64,000 nucleotides of DNA from Ochotona curzoniae (Eukaryota; Chordata; Mammalia; Lagomorpha; Ochotonidae). The stretch covers positions 1,364,001 to 1,428,000 of the forward strand of contig NW_024465777.1 in the NCBI RefSeq assembly GCF_017591425.1. Reading direction: 5' to 3'. Shown in pieces: positions 46,722-58,419 of this stretch (its first letter is position 1; every line of letters starts with the position of its first letter). The translations under genes and the position numbers were made by a program. Under the pieces are notes generated by a model. That model did no database searches and was not told the origin of the DNA. It saw only the letters and a list, made by a program, of their open reading frames with translations.

Positions 46722-46860
46722 GCTCCCTGGCTCTTGGGTCAAATAGACCTCACGCTCAAGTCCTGCCTGGGCCTCTGACCAGCTTAGTGGCCACAGCCAA
46801 GTGACTGCCCTCTGATCTTCCATTTCACCCCCTTACAAAAAGGAATGTAGCCATAACGTC
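46722..46860 (+). mobile_element. MIR, longer fragment
   Basis: 'cacgctcaagtcctgcctgggcctc' (B-box region), 'agccaagtgactgccctctg' and a 'cccttacaaaaagg' 3' region, in MIR order. Confidence 0.55.
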
Positions 46861-47007
46861 CTGGGGTACGCCCTTGGCACCTGTGGTGTGGTCAGTTCCT
46901 AGAAGCACCCTGTCTGAATGGGAGCACTGGCAAAGCTGAGGTCTTTGGACTAAATTCCCAAGGAGATAGAGACAAGCTCACCGTGCTGGGCTAGCTCCCA
47001 GCTCACT

Positions 47008-47021
47008 GCCACCAGGGGGGA
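47008..47021 (+). promoter_or_regulatory. CTCF-like motif, downstream side
   Basis: gccaccaggggggagc matches the CTCF core CCACCAGGGGGC closely. It lies 3.3 kb beyond the C1QB poly(A) signal, in the same orientation as the 12246 site. Confidence 0.45.
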
Positions 47022-47524
47022 GCAGACACCAGCAGAAAGACTGCCGGAAGTGGGCACGGGCAGGTGAGGCTCCTCCCTCACTTTTTCCCAGCCCTCCCCA
47101 CTCTCTGAGTGGGCTACCAACTTCCAGTGCGGGGGCTGAGGCAGGGGTCAGCTCTGCAGGCCCAAGTTCCTCTAAGCCAGTAGCCCCATGTGAGATCCCA
47201 GCATCCACAAGGCCCGAGGATGCTAAGTCCTATGGGGGAGGGACACAGCCACCTGCAGGTTGGAAACATCCCCCCTCCGAGGCTCTCGGTGCAGCTGGAA
47301 GCTGCTCCAGACCACGCTTTCTCCGTAAGGACCCAGACACCAAATCCTTCAGGCTTTGCAATCACATGGCCTCCCTTGCCCCAACCCTTCTCTTCAGTCA
47401 CACGAAGACAGCCATAAGCAACATCCAGGTGGCTCCCACTTCAGGGCATTCCACAGAGGGAAGCCATGGGGAGAGATTGTATCATCCCTTAAGCCATGGA
47501 GGATAGTGACTATTCCCACAGCCT

Positions 47525-47831
47525 TTGTTTTTTTTTCTTTATTTAAAAGGCAGAGTTATACAGGGAGAAAGACCTTCAGTCTGCTGGTTCACTTCCCCAG
47601 ATAGTCATGGCAGCCCAGGCTGGGCAAAGCAGAAGCCATGAGCTTCTTCAGGTCTCCCACAAGAACTCAGGGTGCACAAGGCCAAGTGCTTGGCCATCCT
47701 CCACTGCTTTCCCAGGCCACGAGCAAGAAGCTGGATCGAAAGTAGAGCAGCCAAGATTTGAACCTGAGCCCATACGGGATGCCAGTGTCGCAGGTAGTAA
47801 CTTAGGGTGTTATACCACAGCTCCGGTCCCT
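47525..47831 (-). mobile_element. CSINE, mid-age
   Basis: Inverted, 'ctttatttaaaaggcagag' to 'ttataccacagctccggtcc'. Confidence 0.83.
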
Positions 47832-48274
47832 TCCATAGCATTTCTGTTGTATGAAGTATTGTTGATCACCTAGAAATGGTTTAAAGTGTACAGGAGGCTG
47901 TGTATGGGTTCTATGCTAATGATATAGCACTTTCCATAAGGGACTTGAGCACACACGGTGCTGGTGTGCTCAGGGGTCCTGGAATCACATGGGTAAATGA
48001 GAGGAGCTGAGTTCAGTCGATCCTGATGGACACTGAATTTGATGTAACTTTCACTTGCCCCAGAATATTTCTCTTGCTATTTTTTCTCAAGCATTTCAAA
48101 GAGTACAAACCATTCTTAGCTGGCAGGCCACACACAAACAGGCTGTGGGCAAGATTCAACCCGTGGGCTGGAACTTGTCATCTGTGCTGATTACAGAGGT
48201 AGCTCCCAGGACAGATCAGGACATGGAGCCCAGACTGCCCCACAAGCCTGTGCTCTCTCAGTGGACTCGTCCGC

Positions 48275-48375
48275 CAGATTCCAACCTTAGGATAAGGATA
48301 AGACTCACTGGGCCTCAGTGCCCTAAGCTGTAAAATGGGCATCACAGTTCCTACCCTGAGCCATCAGGAGCACTA
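48275..48375 (+). mobile_element. MIR 3' fragment
   Basis: 'gggcctcagtgccctaagctgtaaaatgggc', the direct MIR core. Confidence 0.5.
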
Positions 48376-48699
48376 GGTCTCCAGTTCTAGTGACATCCAA
48401 ATCCCCTGGAAATTGCTGGTATCCAGGCCCCACCCTAGAGGTTCCAATCCCACCTCATCTGACAGCAAGCAGGAGCAGAAACCTGGAATTCTGTATTTTT
48501 CTCATTCATTCCAGCTGACTCCAGGGCAGGTGGCCCCAGCCCCACCCAGGAGACCGAGCCGAGCCTTGGAGGCCATGGTCAGCAGCTGAGTGGCCTCGCC
48601 ATTGCAGAGGGCTGTGTGGGGACAAGAAACAAGGAGCTAGGCTTCCTGCCTGCAGCTACCTCCCAAGGGAGAAGGTTCCTCCAGGGGGCAGGTCCCAGG

Positions 48700-48880
48700 G
48701 TCAGGATGGAGGACCGTGACCTGGGCAGGGCTGCGTTCAAATCCATCCTGTCGCATTATAAACTCTGCCTTCTCAGGCCAATGAACGGACCCCCGGGGGC
48801 TTCCAGCCTCTTTCTGTCCCTTGAGGATGGCAGTCACACCTACCCCAGAAAGCTGCTGAAGGAATAAGCTCTGTGGTGGT
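48700..48880 (+). mobile_element. MIR-like fragment
   Basis: 'gcagggctgcgttcaaatccatcc' resembles the MIR B-box region. The 3' half is poorly preserved. Confidence 0.4.
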
Positions 48881-49006
48881 GTGTGTGCACCAGTTCCAAG
48901 AACAACCCAATGTCATGGCTGTAGCTGGTACCCGTGGACAACTCTGAGTACTAAAAGCTTGGTGCACAGAATTCCACAGAACTCTCACCAGATTTTCTAT
49001 TCTGTA

Positions 49007-49323
49007 TTTTTTTTTAAAAAGATTTTTATGTGAAAAGCAGATTTAGAGAGAAAGAAGAGGGAGAGACAGAAAAGATCTTCCATCTGCTGGCTGTCTCCTC
49101 TAACAGGGCTGGAGTGGACCAGTCCAAGGTCAGGAGCCTGGAGCTCCTTCCAAATCTTCCACATGCAGGAGTCCTAGGAGTCAACACCATCTTCTGCTGC
49201 TTTCCCAGGCATATAAGTAGGGAGCTGAATTTGAAGTAGAGCAGCCAGGACTCAAACCAGGGTCCATATGAGATGTGGACAGCACAAGTGGAGGTTTAAG
49301 CTGCTACACCATGGCGCCAACCC
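49007..49323 (-). mobile_element. CSINE, old
   Basis: Inverted, 'tttttttttaaaaagatttttatg' to 'cacaccatggcgccaaccc'-type head. First of two same-strand copies in a row. Confidence 0.8.
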
Positions 49324-49330
49324 TTCATCA

Positions 49331-49608
49331 GTTTTTTTTTTTTTTAAGTTGCATTTATTTGAAAGACAGAATAACACAGAAAGAGAGAGAGAGATCTCCC
49401 ATCCACTAGTTCATTTCCCAGCTGCCTGCACAGACAGGGCAGGGCCAAGCTGAAGCCAGGAGCCTGGAGCTCCATCCATCTCCTGCTGTCTCCCATGTCT
49501 CCCAAGAAAACTGGATCTGAAGCAGAGGTGGGATTAATCCTGGGCACTCTGAAGTGGGAGGCCGTCATCCCAAGTAGCACCTACTGCATTACCAAGCAGG
49601 GGCAGCCT
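49331..49608 (-). mobile_element. CSINE, old
   Basis: Inverted, 14-T tail at 49331, then 'gcatttatttgaaagacag'. Adjacent to the previous copy with 7 bp between. Confidence 0.78.
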
Positions 49609-49720
49609 TGACTTCGGCTGCTCAGGTGTAGACCGTGGTCAGTACAGCCCAGCAGGTGTTCATTCAAACACTGAATGCTGGTGCTGCTGCTGTGGTCCTT
49701 GGTATAATATTCTGATGGTG

Positions 49721-50066
49721 GGCCTGGCGGCATGACCTAGTGGCTAAAGTCCTCGCCTTGAACGCGCCAGGATCCCATATGGGCGCTAGTTCTAGTCCCG
49801 GCAGCTCCACTTCCCATCCAGCTCCCTAACTGTGGCCTGGGAAAGGCAGTCGAGGACAGCCCCATGCTTTGGGATCCTGCACCCATGTGGGAGACCTGGA
49901 AGAAGTTTCTGGCTCCTGGCTCTGGATCGGCACAGCATTGGTCGTTGTGCTCACTAGGGGAGTGAATCACTGGATGGAAGATCTTCCTCTCTATCTCTCC
50001 TCCTCTTTGTATATCTGACTTTGTAATAAAAATAAATAAATCTTTAAAAACAAAACAAAAAAAACC
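49721..50066 (+). mobile_element. CSINE, very young, full length
   Basis: Near-consensus copy. Exact 15-bp target duplication aatattctgatggtg at 49706-49720 and 50067-50081. Confidence 0.95.
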
Positions 50067-50464
50067 AATATTCTGATGGTGACAATGAGGGAGTTCAAGG
50101 GCAGGCAAAGCAAGCAGCTCTGGAGGGGTTGGTCTGTGTCTCCCTGGCTGAGCCCTGCACTCTCCCTCCCTTTCATCTCCTTGCCCTTCTGGCCTCCCGC
50201 TAACATCACAGAGGGCACCAGGCACCCTGCCTCCATGCCATCCCCACCCTGACACACACAGCCTCACGTCTGCCTGGCAGAGCAGGCTGCAGGCTGCGCT
50301 GACTTTAGCACGTAGCCAGGAGGCATTGCAGAGACATCCCAGGTGGCCAGATGCAGAACAGGGGGTGTTTAGTTCAAGAAACCCAGCAGGGCCCACCCAG
50401 GGAGGAGTACCCACAGTGGGGAGTCCTGGCAAGACAGAAAGCATCCTGGATAGGAAGTCAAAGG

Positions 50465-50600
50465 CTCCTGATTCTAGGTTGGCCTGAAAGCCTGACCTGC
50501 TGTGTAAACACAGGCAAGCCACTAGCCCTCTCTGAGCCTCAAACTGCTCCCCAGTGGGGAAAGAATTGCACCAGTTCAGTGGCAGTAGCCCCGCCTGTGG
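50465..50600 (+). mobile_element. MIR fragment
   Basis: 'gacctgctgtgtaaacacaggcaagcc' then 'ctctctgagcctcaaactgc', the direct MIR core. Confidence 0.5.
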
Positions 50601-50639
50601 TTCTGGTGGCATTGGCAGTCTCAGCGCCTGTGGACCAAG

Positions 50640-52550
50640 AGTGACAGGAACTGCTACTGGTGACTCCCGTGGGAAGAGGGCAAAGATGTCAGACAGGTCA
50701 TCCAGCAGGCAGGAGCGGCAGCTACAGCACCCTGACACCAGTCCTGCGCAGAACTCAGCCGGGACTCAGGAGGGAAGCTGGAACAGAATTGTCCCAGTAG
50801 GTCCACGTTTTGCAAATGAATGAATGAAAGCACAGGTGAGCGAATCAACGATTGATTCAATCACTCATCAGTTGGCTGATCTGTGACTTGGTGGATTGAT
50901 TGGTTCCTCTTGCTCGCTCCAGCGAGCAGAGGGCTTGCAGTCAGATAGGAATGCAGTGCACCTGTCACCAGCATTGGAGAATCGACCCAGCCGGGCTCAG
51001 GCACTGGACGGCGAGGGCTGCACTGGCTGCACCGTTCACATTCCCTGCCAACACAGTGTGCCCACGACACGTGCAGCATTCACTGTGTGTCCATCCTGGA
51101 AGTCACCTGGAGGTGCCTGTAAACACACAGAGGGTGCACACGCAACATGCCATTCTGACCCCGTTTTCTCCAAAGGATTTGCACAGCTTGGGAGCTGGAG
51201 ATCTGTTGGTGGTCCTGGAACCGATTCCCCAATGTCACCTGGACGTGTAGCCCCTACGCAGAGAGGGAGATGGGCAAGTGGCAAGGACTGCCCAGCCAGG
51301 GATGGGGAGCACAGTCGTGCCCCTTAGCCCCAGGCCATCTCCCCCGGAAGACTGGTATGGTGAGGCAAGGCACAGGCAAGCGTCAAGTGGTTCCGGGAGC
51401 CCCAGAATAGAGATATGAACCCACTGAATCTGCCCCATACCCCTGCTGTGGTCGTGGTACCCCCATCGGAGGCCGGAAGAACACAGGGTCTCTCCCAGCA
51501 GCACTTGCACCCCTTCCGTTCCCCAGCCTCCTACCTCCCTACCTCATCGTTCCATTGCTTGTTCAGATTCTTCTCTCTGCCCTCTCCTTGCCCTGAGCTG
51601 CCCCACCCTCAGCCCCTCTGCAGTGTGAGCAGAAGCAAAAGCCCACAGTCAGCCAAGAAAACCCAGCCCCACACACTGAGCACCAGACATGCTGCTCGGT
51701 GAGCTGTGTGCCTTTCATCTCCCAGGAGCCCCTCTAGGTCTGTGCCAGCTCTGTCACTTTCTGGCTGGGGCACCTCAACTCTAAGCTGTTGCTTCCTGGG
51801 ATACAGAATGGAGCGATCCTGGCTTCAGGTGTCATGAGCCACACAGACTGGCATCGGGCAAGCACGTGCCAGCTCGTAACAGGCACACAGGGAAGAGTGG
51901 CTGTCAGAAAGAACCACTTGTTGCTGTGCACACACCAACAGGTCCTCAACAAATGCTAGCACCCTGGCCTGCCAACTGAGACCACTGCTTCTCATGAGGT
52001 TCCCTTGAGCCACTAGAGGCCACACACACACAAATCCATGGGCCTCTCTGGTGGACAATCTTCCTCTCCCTCCAGCCTGGGATTCAACCACGCCGGGTAT
52101 CTGCTGGGCTAGTGGATGGGCTGTGCTGCCCCGAGGGCCTGTCCGTGGCCTCCAGGACCCGTGCTCACCCCTCTTGGGGGGCAGGCTCCCTTTGCAGGCA
52201 CACGTGTCCACGGGAGAGATGGCTGGGCCCCCGTGAGCGACGTGTCTGCGAGACAGCAGCTAATGTGATTAAATAGAGTATGTAAATGTCAGCTTCACCA
52301 GGCCCAGCCCCAGCTGGTGTACAGGGAAGGAGACCTGAGAAAAACATCTTTATTCCTTCTCTTGTGCAGCTCAGGCCACCAGGGCCTTGTCCAGCATGGG
52401 TTCTCAGCCACAGCCGTGCGGGACCTGCTGGGAGTGGGGAGGAGGTCTGAGGCCTGGGCTGGGGTGTCAGAACAGCAGAGACAGGTGCACAGTCTTCCAG
52501 GGTGCTGCCAATCAGGTCCAACACTTCTAGGACCTGGAGTCAGCATCCCG
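50640..52550. other. Intergenic, no gene seen
   Basis: Contains a short (GAAT)n at about 50816-50828, the CTCF-like word at 52009-52023 and an imperfect AC run at 52023-52034. It is otherwise without recognisable features. Confidence 0.35.
52009..52023 (+). promoter_or_regulatory. CTCF-like motif
   Basis: gccactagaggccac fits CCASYAGRKGGC with one mismatch. Confidence 0.3.
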
Positions 52551-52554
52551 CCCC

Positions 52555-52690
52555 CACCACCACTAGAGCCTCAACTTCCTTGACTGCAAAATGGGGCAAT
52601 AACTCACACCCATGGGCTGCTGGGAAGGTAGACACAGCATGGTGGCTCGCATACAGCCCAGAGCTCACTGCAATGAGAAGCCCCAAAGAA
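52555..52690 (+). mobile_element. MIR 3' fragment
   Basis: 'gagcctcaacttccttgactgcaaaatgggg' is the direct MIR core. Confidence 0.5.
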
Positions 52691-52772
52691 GCTACCCGGG
52701 AGTCACGCTGAGAACACCCCTCAGCTGGGGAGAGACCTTGAGACCCTCACTGAAACAAGGGCTAAAAATAGA

Positions 52773-52981
52773 CCTGGGGGCAGCTGTGCTGTGGCACAGA
52801 GAGTTAAGCTGCCAACCATAGTGTCAGTATTCCATGAGCACCGGTGCGAATATCAGCTGCTGCCCTTTCTATCCAGGCTCAGGTGCTTGGATCCCTGCTC
52901 TCTCTTCTCTCTTCTCTCTATCTCTGTAACTCTGCCTTTCAAATAAACAAATAAGTAAGTAAATAAATAAATTAAACCTTA
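52773..52981 (+). mobile_element. CSINE, internally deleted
   Basis: Head 'gtgctgtggcacagagagttaagc' joins directly to the tail '(ctctt)n..gcctttcaaataaac'; the central third is missing. Confidence 0.75.
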
Positions 52982-52983
52982 GG

Positions 52984-53300
52984 GGTCCAGCACTGTGGAG
53001 TAGTGGGTAAAGACACAGCTCCAGCAACCCCTATGGGAATCAGTTGAATTCCCAGTTGCTCCGCTTCCAATCCAACTCCCTGCATACTGTCAGGGAAAGC
53101 AGGCCTGAGTCCTGGGTCCCCTGTACCCACAGAGAGACCCGGAGGAAGTTCCTGGCTCCTGGCTTCAGATCGGCACAGCACCGGCCATCGCGCTCACTTG
53201 GGGAGTTGAATCATCGGACAGAAGATTTTCCTCTCTGTCTCTCCTCCTCTCTGTATATCTGACTCTGCCATAAAAATCAATAAATCTTTTTTAAAAAAAA
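52984..53300 (+). mobile_element. CSINE, mid-age
   Basis: 'gggtccagcactgtggagtagtgg' to 'aaaaatcaataaatc'. Head-to-tail with the previous copy. Confidence 0.85.
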
Positions 53301-53301
53301 T

Positions 53302-53607
53302 ATGTATTTGTTTGAAAGGCAGAGTGACACAAAAGAAAGGAGAGACAGAGGTCTTCTACCCACTGCTGCACTCCCCCAGTGCCCACAACAGCCAGGGCTG
53401 GGTCAGGCCCAAGCCAGGAGCCTGGAACTCCACTCAGCTCTCCCCCAGGGATGACCAGGACCTGAGGGCTTGGGTCACCCTTGGCTGCCTCCCAGGTGCA
53501 CTCGCAGGAATGCTGGACAGGAAACACAAAGTAGCTGGGACTCCAACCAGGTGCTCCCATGGGATGTGGCATCCCAGGCAATGACAACTTCTATACCACA
53601 GCACCTC
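53302..53607 (-). mobile_element. CSINE, old
   Basis: Inverted, 'tatgtatttgtttgaaaggcagag' to 'ataccacagcacctcc'. It meets the previous copy tail to tail, making a long inverted repeat. Confidence 0.82.
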
Positions 53608-53729
53608 CTCCGAGGCCTCAGCTGGAAAATGGACACTTTTCCTGGTGTGGCCAGGCTCTTACCACCAGAGCCCTGGGAAGAAACAGACTGAGCTAGCCGG
53701 GCCTTGGTTGGCCCTTCCGGGGTGCAGGG

Positions 53730-53995
53730 ACAGAGCTGGCTCTGGTTTTAGTATTGTCAGGTCTGAGTTTGAATCCTGCCCAACTCCCCCCACCCCGTGG
53801 CTCACTCCTCTCTCATCCTGGGTCAGGCAGTCCTGTGACAGGGCACCCTACCGCTGGAAAGCAGCACTGTACATGGTGTCCAGAGATCAGAGCTGCAGTC
53901 CTGGGCTGAGCACCCACCTCCCAAGTGGCTTTGGGAGCCACCCTTCCCCCGCTTGAGCCTCAGTTTCCCAATCTGTACAATGAGGAGACAATCTA
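53730..53995 (+). mobile_element. MIR, interrupted
   Basis: 5' part 'gtctgagtttgaatcctgccc' and 3' part 'gagcctcagtttcccaatctgtac' in the right order but about 170 bp apart. Confidence 0.45.
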
Positions 53996-53999
53996 GGCC

Positions 54000-55640
54000 A
54001 GCTGGGCTCAAGCACACCAAACTGCTTCCAGGTAGTGAAAAGGGACTGCTCTGTGGAGCCAAGGGAGACTGATGAGGAGCCAAGAGGCAGAACCAGAGGT
54101 CCAGAGAAGCCCCCATCCCAGGAGGCTGGCAGCTATGCCTGGAGCAGGAAGTGAGCCCTCAGTGTTACAACCCACACCATTTTACAGAAAAAGAATGTGA
54201 GGCTTGGATAGGTCTAATTCCAGGGGACACGCTTAGCAGGAGCCAAACTCAAGTCCCTGGGGCTCAAAGCAGCCACTCCTAGGCCAGCTCCCAGGAGAGC
54301 TCCAGGCTCAAAGTGCTCATGGTCTGGGCATAGCAACCTTCCTGGCTCCCTCACAGGACCCCTAAAAGGTGAAGTCCCCTGTAGCCCCTGGCTCAACCCT
54401 GTCATTCCTCTATCTTCACCCCTGTATTAGGAGGCCCAGGGCAGCTCCTCGCTCCAGGCTCAGTGGTTCACACTCCAGATATTAAATTACTCATGAAATA
54501 TGTGGCTTATCCCCAGAGCGCCTGCCACTTCCACCTGCACCTGCCACTCACCTCCTAACAGAAGGTTAAGCTCTGCAGGACAGAAGGGGGGGGCGAGGGG
54601 TCAGCATGTGAGCTGACTTCACCATGGGAGATCTGCGAGCCCAGGAGTCTCTGGTGGGACTGGGGGTTCCTGGAGAGACAGTTCTGTTTTGGGCTCTCAT
54701 TCCAAAGACTCCAGGCCTGAGCAGCACCCAGGACTGTGCCCCAGGGCCCAGGACTTCAGGGTGTGAAGAGCCACAACTGTTGACCATCCCAAGTCCCTCA
54801 GGATAGCGCCAGCGGTGACCCGGAATAGGTTCCCATTGTCTGAGGGGCGAGTGGTCTCTCCTCTCCTCCTCCCCCATGCCCGCCACTCTGTTGCCATGGC
54901 AACCATGGGGGGGGAGTGGCGGGAGGCTAGACCGTCACTCAGCTCCTGGCCAGGCTACCCAGCATGCTTTGCTCTCACCCAGTTTTCTCCCTCACTGCCC
55001 CTGGGCGAGTAGGGGGTGGGTGGGCTGGCTACTGCCCTTTTACCAGGCAGCAGAGGGTTCACATGCAAAGGTCACCACCTCCAGTTCCCTGTCTGCAGGC
55101 TGTAGGTTTTCCTGTACAGTTCCCAGGAATGGGATTTTTATGAGTGCGGTTTGACAGAGAATGATTTGGGGGGGGGGGTCTCTGCCCAGCCTCCTAGAGT
55201 TAATGAAGTCAGTTAAGCCCTAGGATTAGAAGGTCGGGGTCAGGGGTGCAGCCCATGTTTGCAGAGTAACACCCCACCCTAGCCGAGCTCCCACCAGCTG
55301 TTCCAGAAATGCTAATGTTGGTCGTCTAGGGAACTAGGGAGGGAGTCCACCCTGGGCATGGCAATTGTGTCCCGGGAACCCACGACCACAGCCCCTCCAA
55401 GCCACACTTTCCCCAGCCCGGCTGGGCCCTAGGAGCCTCACCTCCTTCCCGCCGCAACAATTTTGCTTGGGTGGGTAACCGTGGACTGCCTTGGCCTGGA
55501 GTGTATGCATGTGACACTGGAACGTTGGCCTTTGTCTTGGCTCTACTTGGGGTACACCGCCACCAGGTGGTGGCAGTCCCTGCCCACATATGTCCAGGAC
55601 TCCCCTGAGAGTCCATTACAACCTGTGAAATGACATTGAT
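54000..55640. other. Intergenic; G-runs and candidate sites
   Basis: Notable items are a G-run at 55168-55178, a repeat-free AT-rich word 'gatattaaattactcatgaaat' at about 54478, and a palindromic CTCF-like word at 55559-55576. No gene. Confidence 0.35.
55559..55576 (+). promoter_or_regulatory. CTCF-like motif, partly palindromic
   Basis: gccaccaggtggtggcag contains CCACCAGGTGG and reads similarly on both strands. Confidence 0.35.
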
Positions 55641-55649
55641 TTTTGGCTT

Positions 55650-55900
55650 TTATGTTAAGATTAGAACAGGGTTGGGCTTTTAGCCTCCCAAGTAAGGATA
55701 GATAAGGCATGCCGTTATCAGAATACCTGGGATAGAATCCCAGCTTTGGGTCCCAATTCTTGCTTCTTGCCAGTGCAGACCCTGGGGCCCAAAGCTGGGA
55801 TGGTTCAACTTGTTGGATTCCTGCTACCCACTGGAATGGATGGAAACTGGATGGAGTTTCTGGCTCCTTGTTTGGCCTCCGCAGCCATGGCAGGCATTTG
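55650..55900 (+). mobile_element. CSINE, old
   Basis: 'ggataaggcatgccgttatcag', 'gggatagaatcccagctttggg' and 'ctggatggagtttctggctcc' follow CSINE order with heavy divergence. Confidence 0.55.
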
Positions 55901-55902
55901 GT

Positions 55903-56155
55903 GGTGCCATTAAGATGGCACTTCAGACACTCTCACCCTCACACTGGAGTGCCTGGCTTCCAGTCCTGCTCCTGATTTGGCTTCCTGCAGATGTACCTCT
56001 GGGAGGCAGCAGGTGGCAGTGCCAGTAGCTGGGTCCCTGCCACCCACATGGGAGAGCTGGATTGAAATCCTAGCCCGACTGCTGTGGACATTTGGGGAAT
56101 AGACAAATGAATAAAAGATTCCTCTCTTCTCTTTCTCTCTTTCAATTTTTTAAAA
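55903..56155 (+). mobile_element. CSINE, old
   Basis: 'cctctgggaggcagcaggtggcag', 'gctgggtccctgccacccac' and tail 'tctttcaattttttaaaaaa'. Follows the previous copy directly. Confidence 0.65.
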
Positions 56156-56156
56156 A

Positions 56157-56470
56157 ATATTTTTCCATTTTCTCTGGAGAATTAGATCTATAGAAAAAAG
56201 GAGAGGCAGACAAAAGATCTTCCATCTGCTGGTCCACTCCCCAAGCGGACGGCCAGAACTGAGCCTATCCAAAGCCAGGGGCCTCCTCTGGGTCTCCCTG
56301 CGCAGGTGCAGGGTCCCAAGGCCTTGGGCCACACTCCGCTGCTTTCCCAGGCCACAAGCAGGGAGCTGGCAGGGAAGTGGAGAAAGCTGGGACTTAAACC
56401 AGCACCCATATGGGATCCTGGCGCATGAAAGGAGAGGACTTTAGTCCCTAGACTACTGTATTGGTCGCCA
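56157..56470 (-). mobile_element. CSINE, mid-age
   Basis: Inverted, 'gagaattagatctatagaaaa' to 'agactactgtattggtcgcc'. Tail to tail with the copy on its left. Confidence 0.83.
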
Positions 56471-56479
56471 AACAAATAA

Positions 56480-56730
56480 CTGCTTAAATTAAAAAATAGA
56501 TATATAAATATTGTATCAATCTCATTTTTACATGTGGTTTCATTTCCTGCACTGCCAACTGTGGCCCCAAAATATTGCTATTTGTCTTGATTCTTTCAAG
56601 AATGAATGACTGATTACAGGGCATCATTGCAATTATTCTTTTTATTATTTAGTGTTCCCCTCTTATTTGTCTAATTCACAAAGTAAATCCAATCATAGGT
56701 ATTTACAGACAGAAATATCCATGTAATGTG
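56480..56730. other. AT-rich island, origin unknown
   Basis: About 250 bp of AT-rich sequence (aaatattgtatcaatctc, attgcaattattctttttat, aatccaatcataggtattt) with no repeat I can name. It could be an old DNA transposon or a conserved element. Confidence 0.3.
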
Positions 56731-56874
56731 ACAGGTTGTGCATGCCCCATGGTCTGAGGCATCCGCTGGGGTCTTGGGGGAGAACAGCACAGGACCTGCT
56801 AAGCAGCCACAGGCAGCAGGCTCTGAACAGCGGTACACTGGGCTAGGAGGAGCAAAGCTCACTGCGCAGCCACC

Positions 56875-57030
56875 AGAGCCAGGCAACCTGTGTTCAAATC
56901 CCGGTTCAGCCACCTCCTGGCAGTGTGACCAGGATGAATTACTCTCTCTTTGCCTCAATTTCTTTATCTGGAAAATGGAAGTGTCACACTGCGTCCCCTC
57001 CACGGGGTTCAGTTGAGGACTTGGCACAAC
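56875..57030 (+). mobile_element. MIR, good fragment
   Basis: 'gtgttcaaatcccggttcagcc', 'ctggcagtgtgaccagg' and 'tgcctcaatttctttatctgg', the direct MIR order. Confidence 0.65.
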
Positions 57031-58019
57031 CACGCAGTGAAGTTCATAGAAGCCTCCTGGCCGCCAGCATCAAGCTCCTAAAATTGGTGGTCATCAATAT
57101 TTAAAGACGATGCAGGAAAACCAAGCTCCCAAAATACTTTCTGTGCTGAGATCCACACACAGTGACCTCTTTCTAACCCAGAGAGGCACTTCAGGGCCGC
57201 CTTGTCAGGTGCCCACCCAGATGCTGCCTCATCTCTAAGTCCACTTCCTAACTGGTCACCTCCCAGGCAGGTGACCAACCCTCGCTCTGCTCTGACCGCT
57301 CAGCCGCTGCCTCTATGTTCCTTTCACCTGGGCTACAACGAGGGCTTGCCCCAGTCCCCTCTGCCAAGCCTGCCACCTGCCCTGCCCCCTTCCTCTGCAG
57401 CCAGGACGCTGCTCTCCCACAGCCTCGGGCTCTCTGCACCCTGAGCAGGAGCTGCTTCCGCTCCCCTCAGCCCCGTTCTCCTGCCCCTGCCTGCCCAGCC
57501 TCGCACCTCCAGACAGGGTACAGAGCCTCTGGACACCCCAGGGTCCTTGGTACAGCCGGAGGGGCCTGTCTTAGCACAGCTGCAGCCCCAGAGATGCACT
57601 GGGGACTGGGTCCAGGAGGTCCTTTGACCCCAAATTGGGCCTGGAGTGTTCACACTCCCATCCTTTAAGAAATGTGCCCTGATTTATTTTCATCCACTTG
57701 GAAGGTAGACGGAGGTGTGGCGGAGATGCGTGGGCCAGGGCCAAGGATGCAGTCACACATTGGACAGGACATGGGACAGTCCTACACAGCAGGCCAAGGC
57801 CTAGGATATGATCACACGTGGATACAGAAAGCCAAGGCCAAGGGTGTGGTCGCATATCCCACAGGAACAGTCCAAACAACAGGCCAGGGAGCCCCCGGTC
57901 AGAGCGTGTCACCCACAAGCCTTGCTCCCAGCATGGCAGAGGTGCCTGGGGCAGAATCTGATCTGGCCTCTCACTTGGTTCAGCACCTCTTGGAGGTGGA
58001 GCACTTGGCTTGCCTTGGC

Positions 58020-58050
58020 ATTTTATTTTATTTTATTTATTTATTATTTG
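58020..58050 (+). repeat. (TTTTA)n short tandem repeat
   Basis: Imperfect tttta/ttta run without an attached SINE. Confidence 0.75.
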
Positions 58051-58419
58051 TAACCCCTGAGTGAAATGACTGCCCTCTCCTTCAACCCCACCACCAGCAG
58101 TTTAAACCTGAGATGTAGAATGTGGAATGTGGCCTCAGACCACGGGGACACACGCCTCTCCAGGGGTCTCCCAGAGCCTCCATTGTCTGCTGCCCCACAG
58201 CTTTTCTTTCCTCTTGGTCCCTACTGGGCAGAAAGGGAGCGACCACACTGCCAAGATTGCAGTGGGAGCTTGGCTGGGTGCTGGTCTTTTCTGGATATGT
58301 GGGTCTGCCCACTCCGACGGACCACCCTGGGGTCCCCCTCACCCCGCTCCCCGATCCCTGCAGCCAGCCCCAACTGCTTCCAGTAAAGTGCCAGGCCTGG
58401 GCGCTCCTGCTCACCAGGG

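Noticed and set aside
49737..50738. 333-codon open frame on the minus strand
   Set aside because: More than a third is antisense CSINE; the rest shows no family features.
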